A DNA stretch of 64,000 bases from JACCTU01 sp963788055 (GTDB lineage Bacteria; Actinomycetota; Thermoleophilia; Gaiellales; Gaiellaceae), in NCBI GenBank assembly GCA_963788055.1, contig CAWBFA010000002.1, positions 806,001-870,000 on the forward strand, given 5' to 3'. Positions 44,827-54,268 of this stretch are shown here, one piece after another. How positions within the stretch are numbered: position 1 is the stretch's first letter; each line of letters starts with the position of its first letter. The position numbers and the translations under genes were made by a program. The notes under the pieces were generated by a model. The model worked only from the letters and a program-made list of their open reading frames with translations, was not told the DNA's origin and ran no database searches.

Positions 44827-46799
44827 GCCGCGTCCGGCTCGGTGTCGCGTACTACCCGGAGCAGTGGCCGCGGGAGCGCTGGGAGCTCGACGCCTCGTTG
44901 ATGGCCGACGCCGGCCTCTCGATTGCGCGCCTGGGCGAGTTCGCCTGGGCGCGGCTCGAACCGCGTCGCGGCGCGTTCGACTTCGATTGGCTCGACGAGG
45001 CAGTCGGGATCCTCGCGGAGCGAGGCCTCGAGGTCGTCCTCGGCACGCCGACTGCGGCGCCGCCGGCATGGCTCGTCGAGGAGCACCCGGAGATTCTTCC
45101 GATGCGCGCCGATGGACAAGTCCGCTTCGGCCACCGGCGCCACTACTGCCCCAACCAGCCGGCGTTCCGCGCAGCGACCGAAGCGATCGTCACCGCGCTC
45201 GCGGAGCGTTTCGGCCGCGACCCGCGCGTCCTCGGCTGGCAGGTCGACAACGAGCTCGGGGGGCACTGCTTCTGCGCCACGTGTGCCGACGCCTTCCGAA
45301 GCTGGCTGCGCGAGCGGTACGGATCGCTCGATGCGCTGAACCGCGCCTGGGGCACCGCGTTCTGGAGCCAGACCTACGACGGCTGGGCCCAGATTCCCCT
45401 CCCCGACCTGCCGCCACGCTCGCCGAACCCAGGGCTCGCGCTCGACTACCGGCGCTTCATGTCTGACAGCTACGTCGGATACCAGGCGCTGCAGACGCGC
45501 ATTCTCCGGTCTCGCTGCGAGCCCCGGGAGTTCGTCACGACGAACCTGATGGGCTTCGGCTTCCCCGAGCTGGACTACCACGAGCTCGCTCGCGACCTCG
45601 ATGTGGTCTCGTGGGACAACTATCCGATCCTCGACCCGAAGCAGCGGTGGACGACGCCTGCGTTGAGCGCCGACGCGATGCGTGGCTTGAAGGACCGCGG
45701 GGTCTGGGTGATGGAGCAGCAGGTCGGGCCGCTCGGCTGGGAGCACTTGCTGACACCGGCGCGCGGGCAGCTGCGTCTCTGGGTCTTTCAGGCGATCGCG
45801 CACGGAGCGCAGGCCGTCGTGTTCTTCCGCTGGCGGACGGCGCGCTTCGGGACGGAACAGCATTGGCACGGGATCGTCGACGCGGACGGCGCAACGCGAT
45901 CGCGCTACACACAGATCGCCGACCTGTCGCGCGAGCTCGAGCCGCTCGCGGAGACGCTCTTCGGCCTGGAGCCGGCGGCGGAGGTCGCTGTTGTGCACGA
46001 CTACGACTCGCGGTTCGCGGCGCAGGTCCAGCCGACCCACGGTTCCCTCGACTACGAGGATTCCGTGCACACGCACTATGGAGTCCTGAAGCGGCTCGGA
46101 GTGGACGTCGACGTGATCTCTCCAAGCGCCGACCTCTCGCGCTACCGGATCGTCGTAGCACCCAACCTACGTGTCGTGGACGAGTCGATCGTCGAGCGGC
46201 TGAAGGCGTTCGTCGCAGCGGGAGGGCGGCTGGTGCTCGCTCCCCGTACCGCAGTGCGCGACCGCTTCGGAGCGGTGCCGGAGCGACCGCTGCCGGCCTG
46301 GCTCGACGAGGTCGCCGGCGTTCGTGTCACCGATTACGCGTGCCTCGACGACGGCGTCGAGGCACGAGTCGGCCCAGCCGACGGGGCGCGTGCAGGTGGA
46401 GTGTTCCACGGCTGGATCGAGGAGCTCGACGTGTTCGATGCGGAGGTCATCGCACGGTTCGTGGACGGCCCGTTCACGGGAATGCCCGCGATCACGAACC
46501 GTGCGGGAACGACCTACATCGCGGGGTGCGCCGACGAGGCGACCCTCACGAACCTCCACGCGGACCTCTGCACCCGAAGCGGTCTCACGCCGATCGAGCT
46601 GCCGTCCGGCGTTGAGGCCGTGCGCTGCGCGAATGAAGGCGGCGAGCTTCTCTTCCTCTTCAACCACACTCCGCATGCGCGGACGATCCCGGTCGACGGT
46701 ACCCGCCGTGAACTCCTGTCGGGAGATCAAGTCGAGACGACGATCACGGTCGACGGACATGACCTCGCGGTGCTCGCGCCCGAGCTGGTTCGCGCGTGA
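44823..46799 (+). CDS. Beta-galactosidase, glycoside hydrolase family 42
   Basis: A 658-residue GH42 enzyme, cytoplasmic (no signal). The catalytic acid/base is E144 in WQVDNELGGHC and the nucleophile E298 in GVWVMEQQVGPLGW. Hallmarks VAYYPEQWP at the N-terminus, the middle trimerisation-type domain (VAVVHDYDSRFAAQVQPTHG), and a C-terminal beta domain with LLFLFNHTPHARTI are all present. The GTG start overlaps the permease stop. It would hydrolyse imported beta-galactosides or arabinopyranosides to monosaccharide for the dehydrogenase downstream. Confidence 0.93.
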   Translation: MSRVRLGVAYYPEQWPRERWELDASLMADAGLSIARLGEFAWARLEPRRGAFDFDWLDEAVGILAERGLEVVLGTPTAAPPAWLVEEHPEILPMRADGQVRFGHRRHYCPNQPAFRAATEAIVTALAERFGRDPRVLGWQVDNELGGHCFCATCADAFRSWLRERYGSLDALNRAWGTAFWSQTYDGWAQIPLPDLPPRSPNPGLALDYRRFMSDSYVGYQALQTRILRSRCEPREFVTTNLMGFGFPELDYHELARDLDVVSWDNYPILDPKQRWTTPALSADAMRGLKDRGVWVMEQQVGPLGWEHLLTPARGQLRLWVFQAIAHGAQAVVFFRWRTARFGTEQHWHGIVDADGATRSRYTQIADLSRELEPLAETLFGLEPAAEVAVVHDYDSRFAAQVQPTHGSLDYEDSVHTHYGVLKRLGVDVDVISPSADLSRYRIVVAPNLRVVDESIVERLKAFVAAGGRLVLAPRTAVRDRFGAVPERPLPAWLDEVAGVRVTDYACLDDGVEARVGPADGARAGGVFHGWIEELDVFDAEVIARFVDGPFTGMPAITNRAGTTYIAGCADEATLTNLHADLCTRSGLTPIELPSGVEAVRCANEGGELLFLFNHTPHARTIPVDGTRRELLSGDQVETTITVDGHDLAVLAPELVRA

Positions 46800-47954
46800 A
46801 GATCACGGGGGTTCGTCCCCTCGTCCTCGGTACCGCCTGGCGGAATCTGACGTTCGTCGTCGTGTCGACCGACGAGGGGATCGACGGCGTCGGCGAGGTG
46901 CGGATGATCAACAACACGGAGGCGCTCCTCGGCTACCTCGCGGAGGCCGCGACGAACCATGTCGTGGGTGCCGATCCGTTCGCAATCGAGACGCTCGTGC
47001 AGCGCATGTGGCACGGGGACTATGGGCGCCCTGGGCAGATCGAGATGTCGGGTATCGCCGCGGTGGAGATCGCGTGCTGGGACATCATCGGCAAGGCGCT
47101 CGACCAACCGGTGTATCGGCTGCTCGGCGGACCGGTCCGCGGCAGGATCAAGGCATACGCGAACGGCTGGTACACCGTCGAGCGAACGCCCGGAGGAGTT
47201 CCACGAAGCCGCGCAGCGCGTCGTCGAGAAGGGCTACCTGGGCCTCAAGCTGGACCCGTTCGGCGCCGGCTCGTACGAGCTCTCACGCGCGGAGTTGATC
47301 GCCTCTGTCTCTCTGGTCGAGGCAGTTCGTGACGCGATCGGCCAGGACGCGGACCTCTTCATCGAGATGCATGGCCGGTTCACGCCCTCGACTGCGGTGC
47401 GGGTCGCGCAGGCGCTCACTCCGTACGAGCCTGCGTGGATCGAGGAGCCGGTTCCGCCGGAGAACCTGCGTGCGCTCAAGAAAGTGGCCGAGCAGGTCCG
47501 GCTCCCGATCGCGACTGGAGAGCGCATTCACCTGAGGCACGAGTTCCGAGAGCTGCTCGAGCTGCAGGCTGCGGACGTCGTCCAACCCGATCCGACGATG
47601 TGCGGAGGGATCTCGGAGACGCGAAAACTCGCGGCCTGGGCGGAGGCGTACTACGTCCTCGTCGCACCGCACAACGTCGGCGGCCCGGTCTCGACCGCTG
47701 CGTCGCTCCACCTCGGCGCGGCGATCCCGAACTTCAAGGTCCTCGAGCACTTCAACGACTTCACGGAGGCGTACGTAAAGGCGGCCGCCCCCGGCAACCC
47801 GGAGGTCGTCGATGGGCACTTCGCCCTGCCGTCGGGCCCGGGCCTCGGCGTCGTCCTGAACGAGGACGTCGTCCGCGAGCACCCTCAGCGCGAGATCCAT
47901 TTCGACCTCTTCCGCGAGGATTGGCAGTACCGCCAGGCGGAGCTCGCGCGGTGA
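46796..47954 (+). CDS. Enolase-superfamily sugar-acid dehydratase (mandelate racemase/DgoD group), one frameshift
   Basis: About 386 residues. The N-terminal capping domain reads MKITGVRPLVLGTAWRNLTF. The barrel carries LGLKLDPFGAG (catalytic Lys region), metal ligands in FIEMHGRFTP, WIEEPVPPEN and IATGERIHLRHEF, and the His general base in LVAPHNVGGPVSTAAS, the arrangement of galactonate-type dehydratases. One extra or missing base near 47187 splits the gene between ANGWYTVERTP and EEFHEAAQRVVEKGYLG. The GTG start overlaps the GH42 stop. It should convert a sugar acid to the 2-keto-3-deoxy acid. Confidence 0.87.
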
Positions 47955-48970
47955 AGGCGCTGGTGATCGAGCGTCCGCGGCAAGCGTCGGTCGCGGACGT
48001 CGCGCGACCGGAAGCCGGCACAGGCGACGTGCTCGTGCGCGTCGCGGCGACCGGCATCTGCGGGTCCGACGTTGAGATCCTCGACGGGCGGCGGCCCGCG
48101 CCGTACGTCCGCTACCCGATCATCCCCGGGCACGAGTGGGCGGGAACGGTGGAGGCGCTCGGTGCGGGCGTTACCGGGATCGACCTGGGCGCGCCGGTCG
48201 TCGCGGAGGGGTTGCGTGCCTGCGGCGAGTGCGCGCGCTGCCGCGAAGGGCGGACGAACCTCTGCGAGGCGGAGTACGCAGAGACGGGATTCACGCATCC
48301 CGGCGCCTGTGCCGAGTTCGTGAGCGTTCCCGGGTCGCTCGTCCACGTCCTGCCCGACGGCGCGGATCTCGAGGCCGCTGCGTTGCTGGAGCCGGCGGCA
48401 TGCGTCGCAGGCGGGCTGCTCGAGGCCGACCTCCGACCGGGCCTCTCCGTCGCGGTCGTCGGCTCGGGCACGCTCGGTCTGCTCGCGATCACGCTCCTGC
48501 GTCTCGTCTCCCCCGGGCGTCTGACGCTCGTCGGTACGCGACCCGCGCGTCTCGAGCTCGGTCGCAGACTCGGAGCCGACGAAACCATCGACGTCGCCGC
48601 CGCGCTGCCGGCGGGACAGTTCGATTTCGTGTTCGAGGCCGCGAACAGACCCGAAGGCGCGCAGCTTGCGCTGCGGCTCGCGCGGCGCGGTGGGACGGTC
48701 ATCCTGGAAGGGATCTCGGGCGTCGAAGAGCCGGCGCTGACCGCCGATCTGATCTCGCTCGGCAACTTGCGCGTGCAGGGGATCTTTGGCGCGTCCCGGG
48801 CGGCGTGGCGCTGGGTCGTCGACCTCTTCGCGCAGGGGCAGCTCGATCCCGGCCCGCTCGTAACGCACAGGCTCCCGCTGGAGCGCCACGACGAAGCGTT
48901 CGCGCTGCTGCGCGACCCCGCGGCTGGTGCGCTGAAGGTGCAGTTCGTACCGGACGGAGTGTCGGGATGA
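47951..48970 (+). CDS. Zinc-dependent medium-chain dehydrogenase, sugar type
   Basis: A 339-residue dehydrogenase with catalytic zinc residues in ATGICGSDVEIL and IIPGHEWAGTVE, the structural-zinc set CGECARCREGRTNLC, and the NAD-binding VAVVGSGTLGLLAITLLRL. It is closest in pattern to sorbitol/threonine/galactitol-type dehydrogenases. In this operon it is the best candidate for oxidising the free sugar (at C1 to a lactone, or at another carbon). Coupled to its neighbours by GTGA and ATGA overlaps. Confidence 0.9.
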   Translation: MKALVIERPRQASVADVARPEAGTGDVLVRVAATGICGSDVEILDGRRPAPYVRYPIIPGHEWAGTVEALGAGVTGIDLGAPVVAEGLRACGECARCREGRTNLCEAEYAETGFTHPGACAEFVSVPGSLVHVLPDGADLEAAALLEPAACVAGGLLEADLRPGLSVAVVGSGTLGLLAITLLRLVSPGRLTLVGTRPARLELGRRLGADETIDVAAALPAGQFDFVFEAANRPEGAQLALRLARRGGTVILEGISGVEEPALTADLISLGNLRVQGIFGASRAAWRWVVDLFAQGQLDPGPLVTHRLPLERHDEAFALLRDPAAGALKVQFVPDGVSG

Positions 48971-49791
48971 TCCGGACGGGCCGGAAGCTCACCCCGCGCA
49001 CCGGCGAGGTAGGCATCTGGTGGCTCGGCCAGGCGATGGTCGCGCTTCGAGGCGCGCGGGCGAACGTTCTCGTCGACCCGTTTCTCAGCCCGCATCCGGA
49101 CCGCCTCGTTCCGCCGCCGTTCGAGCCGCGCGAGGTGGGCGGGCTCGGCGCCATCCTCTGTACGCACGAGCACCTGGACCACTTCGACGCCGAAGCGCTG
49201 CCCGAGCTCGCCGAGGCCTCGTTCGACGCCGTCATCGTGGTGCCGGAACCGATGGTCGACACGGTCGTCGCGCTCGGGATCGACCCGAGCCGGGTGGTCG
49301 GCGCGCAACCCGGGCGCTCGATCGAGCTCGAGGGGCTCGCTATCCATCCGGTCCCGGCCTGCCATGGGGTCGAGCCCGGCGACGCCTACACGTTCGGTCG
49401 CGAGCTCTCGGACGGACTCTTCCGCTATCTCGGCTATGTCATCGATCTCGGAGGCGTTCGCGTTTACCACGCGGGCGACACGATTCCCTTCGACGGCCTC
49501 GAGGAGCAGCTGCGTGAGCTCGCGATCGACGTCGCGCTCCTACCGATCAACGGCCGCGACGCCGAGCGAGAGGCGCAGGGAATCGTTGGGAACATGGACC
49601 CCCGTGAGGCCGCGTACGTTGCAGAGGCTGCGGGCGCAGACGTTGTCATCCCGATCCACTTCGACATGTTCGAGGCGAACCTGGGTGACCCGGTCGCGCT
49701 GCTCGGCGTCGTGTTACATGATCGGCTCGACGTCGCCGTGCTCGTTCCCTCGCGCGCTCGGCCGTTCCTCTACTCGCGGGGCGCGCCGTGA
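48967..49791 (+). CDS. UlaG-like metallo-beta-lactamase-fold lactonase
   Basis: A 274-residue MBL-fold protein. The metal site CTHEHLDHFD gives H67, H69, D71 and H72, with further ligands in HPVPACHGVEP, VRVYHAGDTIPFDG and IPIHFDMFEAN. The order and spacing match UlaG (ascorbate-6-phosphate lactonase) and related sugar lactonases. Between a sugar dehydrogenase and an aldehyde dehydrogenase it most likely opens the sugar lactone. No kinase is present, so the substrate would be unphosphorylated, unlike UlaG itself. Confidence 0.8.
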   Translation: MIRTGRKLTPRTGEVGIWWLGQAMVALRGARANVLVDPFLSPHPDRLVPPPFEPREVGGLGAILCTHEHLDHFDAEALPELAEASFDAVIVVPEPMVDTVVALGIDPSRVVGAQPGRSIELEGLAIHPVPACHGVEPGDAYTFGRELSDGLFRYLGYVIDLGGVRVYHAGDTIPFDGLEEQLRELAIDVALLPINGRDAEREAQGIVGNMDPREAAYVAEAAGADVVIPIHFDMFEANLGDPVALLGVVLHDRLDVAVLVPSRARPFLYSRGAP

Positions 49792-51227
49792 GGGAGCTTG
49801 CCTCGGTCGTCGACGGGGAGCCCCAGGCCGGGCCGGAGCGCGCGCGTGACGTCAATCCGGCGCGACCGTCCGACGTGCTGGCCGAGACACTGCTCGCGGA
49901 CGCGCCGATCGCCGCCTCCGCGGCGGCGGCTGCACGCGCAGCCTTCGGCGCTTGGCGCTCGGCTTCCCCGGCGGACCGCGGCGACGTGCTGCGGCGCGCC
50001 GGCGACAGACTGGAGCGCGACGCGGCCGAAATCGGCCGCGACCTCGCCCGTGAGGAGGGCAAGACGCTGGCCGAAGCCGTCGGCGAGACGCGCCGGGCCG
50101 CCGCGATCTTGCGCTACTACGCCGGCCAGACGTTCGAGCCGGACGGAGACGTCTACCCCAGCGCAAGCGCAGCCACCCTTCTGTACAGCCGTCGCGAGCC
50201 GGTCGGCGTCGTGGTCGTGCTCACGCCGTGGAACTTCCCGCTCGCGATTCCCGCGTGGAAGATCGCTCCGGCACTCGCGTTCGGCAACACCGTCGTGTGG
50301 AAGCCCGCAGAGCTCGTGCCGCTGACTTCGCTCCACCTCTTCGACGCGATCGTAGAGGCCGGCCTGCCGGCGGGTGTGCTCAACCTCGTGCTCGGCCGCG
50401 GCTCAGTGGTTGGCCCAGCGTTGGTCACCCATCCCGACGTCTCCGCGGTCACGTTCACCGGCTCGAACCAGGTTGGCCGCGACGTGCAGCTCGAGGCGAT
50501 CCGTCAGGGCAAGAAGGTGCAGCTCGAGCTCGGCGGCAAGAACCCCGCGATCGTGCTCGCCGATGCCGACCTCGAACAGGCCGCGGAGCAGGTCGCGCGC
50601 GGAGCCTTTCTCTCGGCCGGGCAGAAGTGCACGGCGACGAGCCGCGTGATCGTCGATCGCTCCGTGCACGACGAGCTAGCCGCCCGCGTCGCGGAGCTCG
50701 CGCGATCCTGGAAGGTCGGCGATCCGCTCGACGAGGAGACGAAGGTGGGCCCGCTCGTCTCGGACGCGCAGCTCGACACCGTGCTCGGCTACCTCGGCCG
50801 CGCACGGGAGGAGCGCGCAACCGTGCACGCGGGCGGCGGGCGCGCAGACGGACTCGGCGAGGGCTACTTCGTCGAGCCGACCGTGTTGTCCGGGCTGAGC
50901 GCCGACAGCGCGGTCGTACGCGAGGAGATCTTCGGCCCGGTCGCGGCGTTCTTGCCCGCGGACGGGTACGGGGATGCCCTCGCGCTTGCGAACGACACGC
51001 CATTCGGACTGACGGCCGCGCTCTTCACGCGCGACCTCGGGACCGCGCTTCGGTTCACGAGGGAGATCCGCGCAGGTGTCGTCAAGGTCAATCAGGAAAC
51101 GGCCGGCCTGGAGTTCCATGTGCCCTTCGGCGGCATGAAGGAGAGCTCGAGCGGCTCGCGCGAGCAGGGCAAGGTCGCGCGCGACTTCTTCACGGAGTGG
51201 AAGACCGTCTACATGGATCCCGCGTGA
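49788..51227 (+). CDS. NAD(P)-dependent aldehyde dehydrogenase (ketoglutarate-semialdehyde or glyceraldehyde type)
   Basis: A 479-residue class 3-like ALDH with WNFPLAIPAWKIAPALAFGN, the catalytic Glu in VQLELGGKNPAIVLADA, the catalytic Cys in SAGQKCTATSRVIVD and the closing EIFGPVAAFLPADGYGDALA. It resembles the alpha-ketoglutaric semialdehyde dehydrogenases of sugar-acid pathways. Here it would oxidise the aldehyde produced by cleavage or dehydration of the keto-deoxy acid. Start GTG 49788 overlaps the lactonase stop. Confidence 0.9.
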   Translation: MRELASVVDGEPQAGPERARDVNPARPSDVLAETLLADAPIAASAAAAARAAFGAWRSASPADRGDVLRRAGDRLERDAAEIGRDLAREEGKTLAEAVGETRRAAAILRYYAGQTFEPDGDVYPSASAATLLYSRREPVGVVVVLTPWNFPLAIPAWKIAPALAFGNTVVWKPAELVPLTSLHLFDAIVEAGLPAGVLNLVLGRGSVVGPALVTHPDVSAVTFTGSNQVGRDVQLEAIRQGKKVQLELGGKNPAIVLADADLEQAAEQVARGAFLSAGQKCTATSRVIVDRSVHDELAARVAELARSWKVGDPLDEETKVGPLVSDAQLDTVLGYLGRAREERATVHAGGGRADGLGEGYFVEPTVLSGLSADSAVVREEIFGPVAAFLPADGYGDALALANDTPFGLTAALFTRDLGTALRFTREIRAGVVKVNQETAGLEFHVPFGGMKESSSGSREQGKVARDFFTEWKTVYMDPA

Positions 51228-52165
51228 CCCGCGACTTCCTCAGCTCGATCGGACTGCCGCCCGGGGACCTCACGTCCCTGCCCACCTCGGAGAAGCGCTT
51301 TCCCGACGGAGCCCAGTACCGTGTCGAGATCCCGAGCACGGAGGGGCCGCGCTGCCTCGAGGCGGTGCTCCAAGAGGCGAACGCGCTGGACGTCACCATC
51401 CACCGCGTCTCGCAGGGCAGCGGCGTCTTCATGCTGAGCGATGCCGAGCTCGACGCGATGGCGGCGCTGGCCGCAGCGGCGCGCGTCGAGGTCAGTCTCT
51501 TCGCACGGCCGAACGCGGGCTGGGACGTCTCGGCGATGGCGCGCTCGCCGGCCGGCGCCGTGCTCGCCCCTGCGGCCCGCGGACAAGAGCAGGTCGTGCA
51601 GGTTCTCGACGACGTCCGCCGCGCAGCCGCGCATGGCTTCCGCAGCGTGCTGATCGCCGATCTCGGCGTTCTCTCTGTGTTCTCGCCGATGCGTGAGGCA
51701 GGCGAGCTACCACGCGACATGCAGGCAAAGGTGTCCGTGATGCTGCCTGTCGCGAACGCTGCGACCGCGCGTGTCGTGGAACAGCTCGGCGCGAGCACGA
51801 TCAACCTGCCGACGGACCTCTTGCTCGCACAGATCGCGGCGATCCGGGCGGCGGTGGACGTCCCGCTCGACGTCTACGTCGAGTCGCCGGACAGTCTCGG
51901 CGGATTCGTGCGATTCCACGAGATCCCGGAGCTGATCCGCGTGGCCTCGCCCATCTATCTGAAGTTCGGTCTGCGAAACGCGCCGGACGTGTACCCCTCC
52001 GGCACGCATCTCGACGGGGTCACCGTCGCGCTTAGCCGCGAACGCGTGCGGCGTGCCCGTCTCGGTCTCGAGCTCCTGGAGCGATCGGGCTTCGCCGCGC
52101 GGACGTCCGAGCGAGGCGCGGACGGCCTCGCCGTCCCGCTGGCAGGCGCCGCCGTGGAGCGGTAG
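51224..52165 (+). CDS. U32-peptidase-like TIM-barrel protein of a sugar operon
   Basis: A 313-residue protein with the barrel strands FRSVLIADLGVLSVF, AKVSVMLPVANAATARVVEQ, LGASTINLPTDLLLAQIAAI, VPLDVYVESPDSLGGFVRFH and SPIYLKFGLRNAPDVYPSGT. This pattern matches a group annotated as U32 family peptidases that occurs in carbohydrate clusters, but the proteolytic signature of true U32 collagenases is not evident. It lies inside a sugar-acid operon that has no aldolase gene, so a lyase or isomerase role on the keto-deoxy acid is a hypothesis. GTG start overlaps the ALDH stop. Confidence 0.7.
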   Translation: MTRDFLSSIGLPPGDLTSLPTSEKRFPDGAQYRVEIPSTEGPRCLEAVLQEANALDVTIHRVSQGSGVFMLSDAELDAMAALAAAARVEVSLFARPNAGWDVSAMARSPAGAVLAPAARGQEQVVQVLDDVRRAAAHGFRSVLIADLGVLSVFSPMREAGELPRDMQAKVSVMLPVANAATARVVEQLGASTINLPTDLLLAQIAAIRAAVDVPLDVYVESPDSLGGFVRFHEIPELIRVASPIYLKFGLRNAPDVYPSGTHLDGVTVALSRERVRRARLGLELLERSGFAARTSERGADGLAVPLAGAAVER

Positions 52166-54220
52166 GTGCGCGCCATCCTCGCCGCCTTCCTCCTCTTCCT
52201 AGCGGGCGCCTCGGCGCCGTCGGCGGCTCCGAAAGACGTTGAGCGGACGTCGCTCTCACTGAACGGTCCCTGGAGCTTCCGTCTCGACGGCCGGCGCGAC
52301 TGGGCGCGCGTCGAGGTTCCGCACACGTGGAACGTGATGCCCGAGAACCGCGACTACGAGGGGGTCGCGTGGTACCGGCGCGCCTTCGACCTCCCGCGCG
52401 TGCCGGGCGCGCGGGTGGCGCTGCATTTCGACGCGGTCTTCTACGAGGCCCGGGTTTGGGTGAACGGCGTCGCCGTCGGCCGTCACGAGGGCGGCTACAC
52501 GCCCTTCGAGCTCGAGGTCACGAGGGTTGCGCGGCTCGGCGGGCCCAACGTCGTGCTTGTACGTGTCGACAACCGGCGCGCCCGTAATCGAATCCCGGCG
52601 CAGCTGACGCCGAACTGGTCGTTCGACTGGTGGAACTACGGGGGGATCGTCCGGGATGTGGCGGTGCGGCTGACGAGCCGGGTCTACGTGGCGCATGTAC
52701 GCATCGTGGCCACCCCCGAACTCTCAGGCGAGGACCGGGCGGCGAACGCCGCTGTCGAGACGTTCTTCCGGATCCGCAATGCCACGGGCCGACGTTTCGA
52801 GGGAGTCGCCACCACCACGGTCGAAGGCGTCACCGCCGCGACGCCGATCGTCGTCGAGGGAGGCGAGAGCCGCAGCTTCCGAGTTCGGCTGAGGCTTGAG
52901 GCGCCGAGGCTCTGGCACTTCGACCATCCCGAGCTCTACAGCCTGACCGCCTCCCTGACGGACGCGCGCGGCCGCATCTTCGACCGTCTGACGACGACCT
53001 TCGGCGTGCGCTCTGTCGAGCTGCGCGACGCTCGCCTCTTGCTGAACGGCGAGCCGGTCCGCCTCGTCGGGTTGACACGGCACTCGGACTCTCCCGCCAA
53101 CGGGCTCGCCGAACTCCCGGAAGTGGTCGCCGATGACTACGACGACCTGAAGCGCCTGAACCAGGTTCTCACGCGCCCGGTGCACTACCCGCAATCCGAA
53201 GCCGTGCTCGACTACGCGGACCGCCACGGGATCCTGCTGATCCCCGAGGTCCCGGCGTGGCAACTGCTCGCCGACCAACTCGGAGATCCGCGTCTTCAGG
53301 CGCTCCAGCGAGCACAGCTGCGCGAGATGGTCGCGAGCGAACTCAACCATCCGTCCGTCATCGCCTGGAGCGTCGCAAACGAGATCGAGTCGGACACTCC
53401 GGAGGGCTACGACTTCGTGCGGAAGGCGATCGCGGCGGTGAAGGCGCTCGACCCCACACGGCCGGTCGGATTCGCCTCGAACCGACTCAACGGCTCGCCG
53501 GCGACGGATGCGACGCGCTTCGCGGACTTCGTGATGATGAACCAGTACTTCGGCACCTGGGCGGGTCCGAAACACGGGCTCGGCGCCGCCCTCGATCGAG
53601 TGCACGAAGCGTTTCCGGCGAAACCTGTGATCGTGTCCGAATTCGGGTTCGAGCCGCGCTGGCAAGAGCTTGTCGGCCAGCCGACGTCGACGCTCAATCC
53701 GGCCTCGTACTACGTCGTTGCCGACTCGGTGCTACCCGGCTCCGACGAGGCGGATGCAGAGCGCCGCGCGCTGATCGCGGAGCAGATGAACGTGTTCCGC
53801 CAACGCCCGTTCGTCGTCGGCGCGATCTTCTGGACGTATCAGGACTACCGCACGCGCACGAACTTCATCATGGGCGTGGTTGACGCAGACCGGCGCCGGC
53901 GGGGCTCCTGGAACCGTATCCGGGCAGAGTACGCGCCCGCGGATCTCTCCTCTTTCTCGTTCGTGCCCGGAGGCGCCCGCGTCGCGCTCAGAACGCGCGC
54001 AGACTTGCCCGGCTACACGCTTCGCGGTTACACGCTGCACTGGGCCACCGAAAAGGAGGAGGGCACCCTCGCGCTCCCATTGCTCGCGCCGGGGAGCACG
54101 TGGTCCGGAGAGCTCACGTGGCGGTCCACTCCCGCTCGTGTCCGGCTCGCGCTCGTTCGCCCGACCGGTTACGCCGCGTTCGAAGAGACATTCGAACGCG
54201 AGGCGGATCGCAAGCGCTAA
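52166..54220 (+). CDS. Secreted glycoside hydrolase family 2 (beta-galactosidase/glucuronidase)
   Basis: A 684-residue GH2 enzyme with a signal peptide (MRAILAAFLLFLAGASAPSA). It has sugar-binding jelly roll (SLNGPWSFRLDGRRDWARVE), immunoglobulin-like and TIM-barrel domains. The acid/base is E406 in IAWSVANEIESDTPEG and the nucleophile E492 in PVIVSEFGFEPRW. It begins directly after the U32-like stop and ends the operon. Outside the cell it would release or trim the oligosaccharide taken up by the ABC importer, complementing the internal GH42. Confidence 0.9.
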   Translation: MRAILAAFLLFLAGASAPSAAPKDVERTSLSLNGPWSFRLDGRRDWARVEVPHTWNVMPENRDYEGVAWYRRAFDLPRVPGARVALHFDAVFYEARVWVNGVAVGRHEGGYTPFELEVTRVARLGGPNVVLVRVDNRRARNRIPAQLTPNWSFDWWNYGGIVRDVAVRLTSRVYVAHVRIVATPELSGEDRAANAAVETFFRIRNATGRRFEGVATTTVEGVTAATPIVVEGGESRSFRVRLRLEAPRLWHFDHPELYSLTASLTDARGRIFDRLTTTFGVRSVELRDARLLLNGEPVRLVGLTRHSDSPANGLAELPEVVADDYDDLKRLNQVLTRPVHYPQSEAVLDYADRHGILLIPEVPAWQLLADQLGDPRLQALQRAQLREMVASELNHPSVIAWSVANEIESDTPEGYDFVRKAIAAVKALDPTRPVGFASNRLNGSPATDATRFADFVMMNQYFGTWAGPKHGLGAALDRVHEAFPAKPVIVSEFGFEPRWQELVGQPTSTLNPASYYVVADSVLPGSDEADAERRALIAEQMNVFRQRPFVVGAIFWTYQDYRTRTNFIMGVVDADRRRRGSWNRIRAEYAPADLSSFSFVPGGARVALRTRADLPGYTLRGYTLHWATEKEEGTLALPLLAPGSTWSGELTWRSTPARVRLALVRPTGYAAFEETFEREADRKR

Positions 54221-54268
54221 ACCGCGGGCCCCCGCTCCGAACACCCATTTCCTGCGGGTCTTAGTTAG

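Noticed and set aside
43414..46076. Minus-strand frames of 551 and 601 codons opposite the permease and GH42
   Set aside because: Charged low-complexity products typical of antisense high-GC DNA. The plus strand encodes well-conserved enzymes with catalytic residues.
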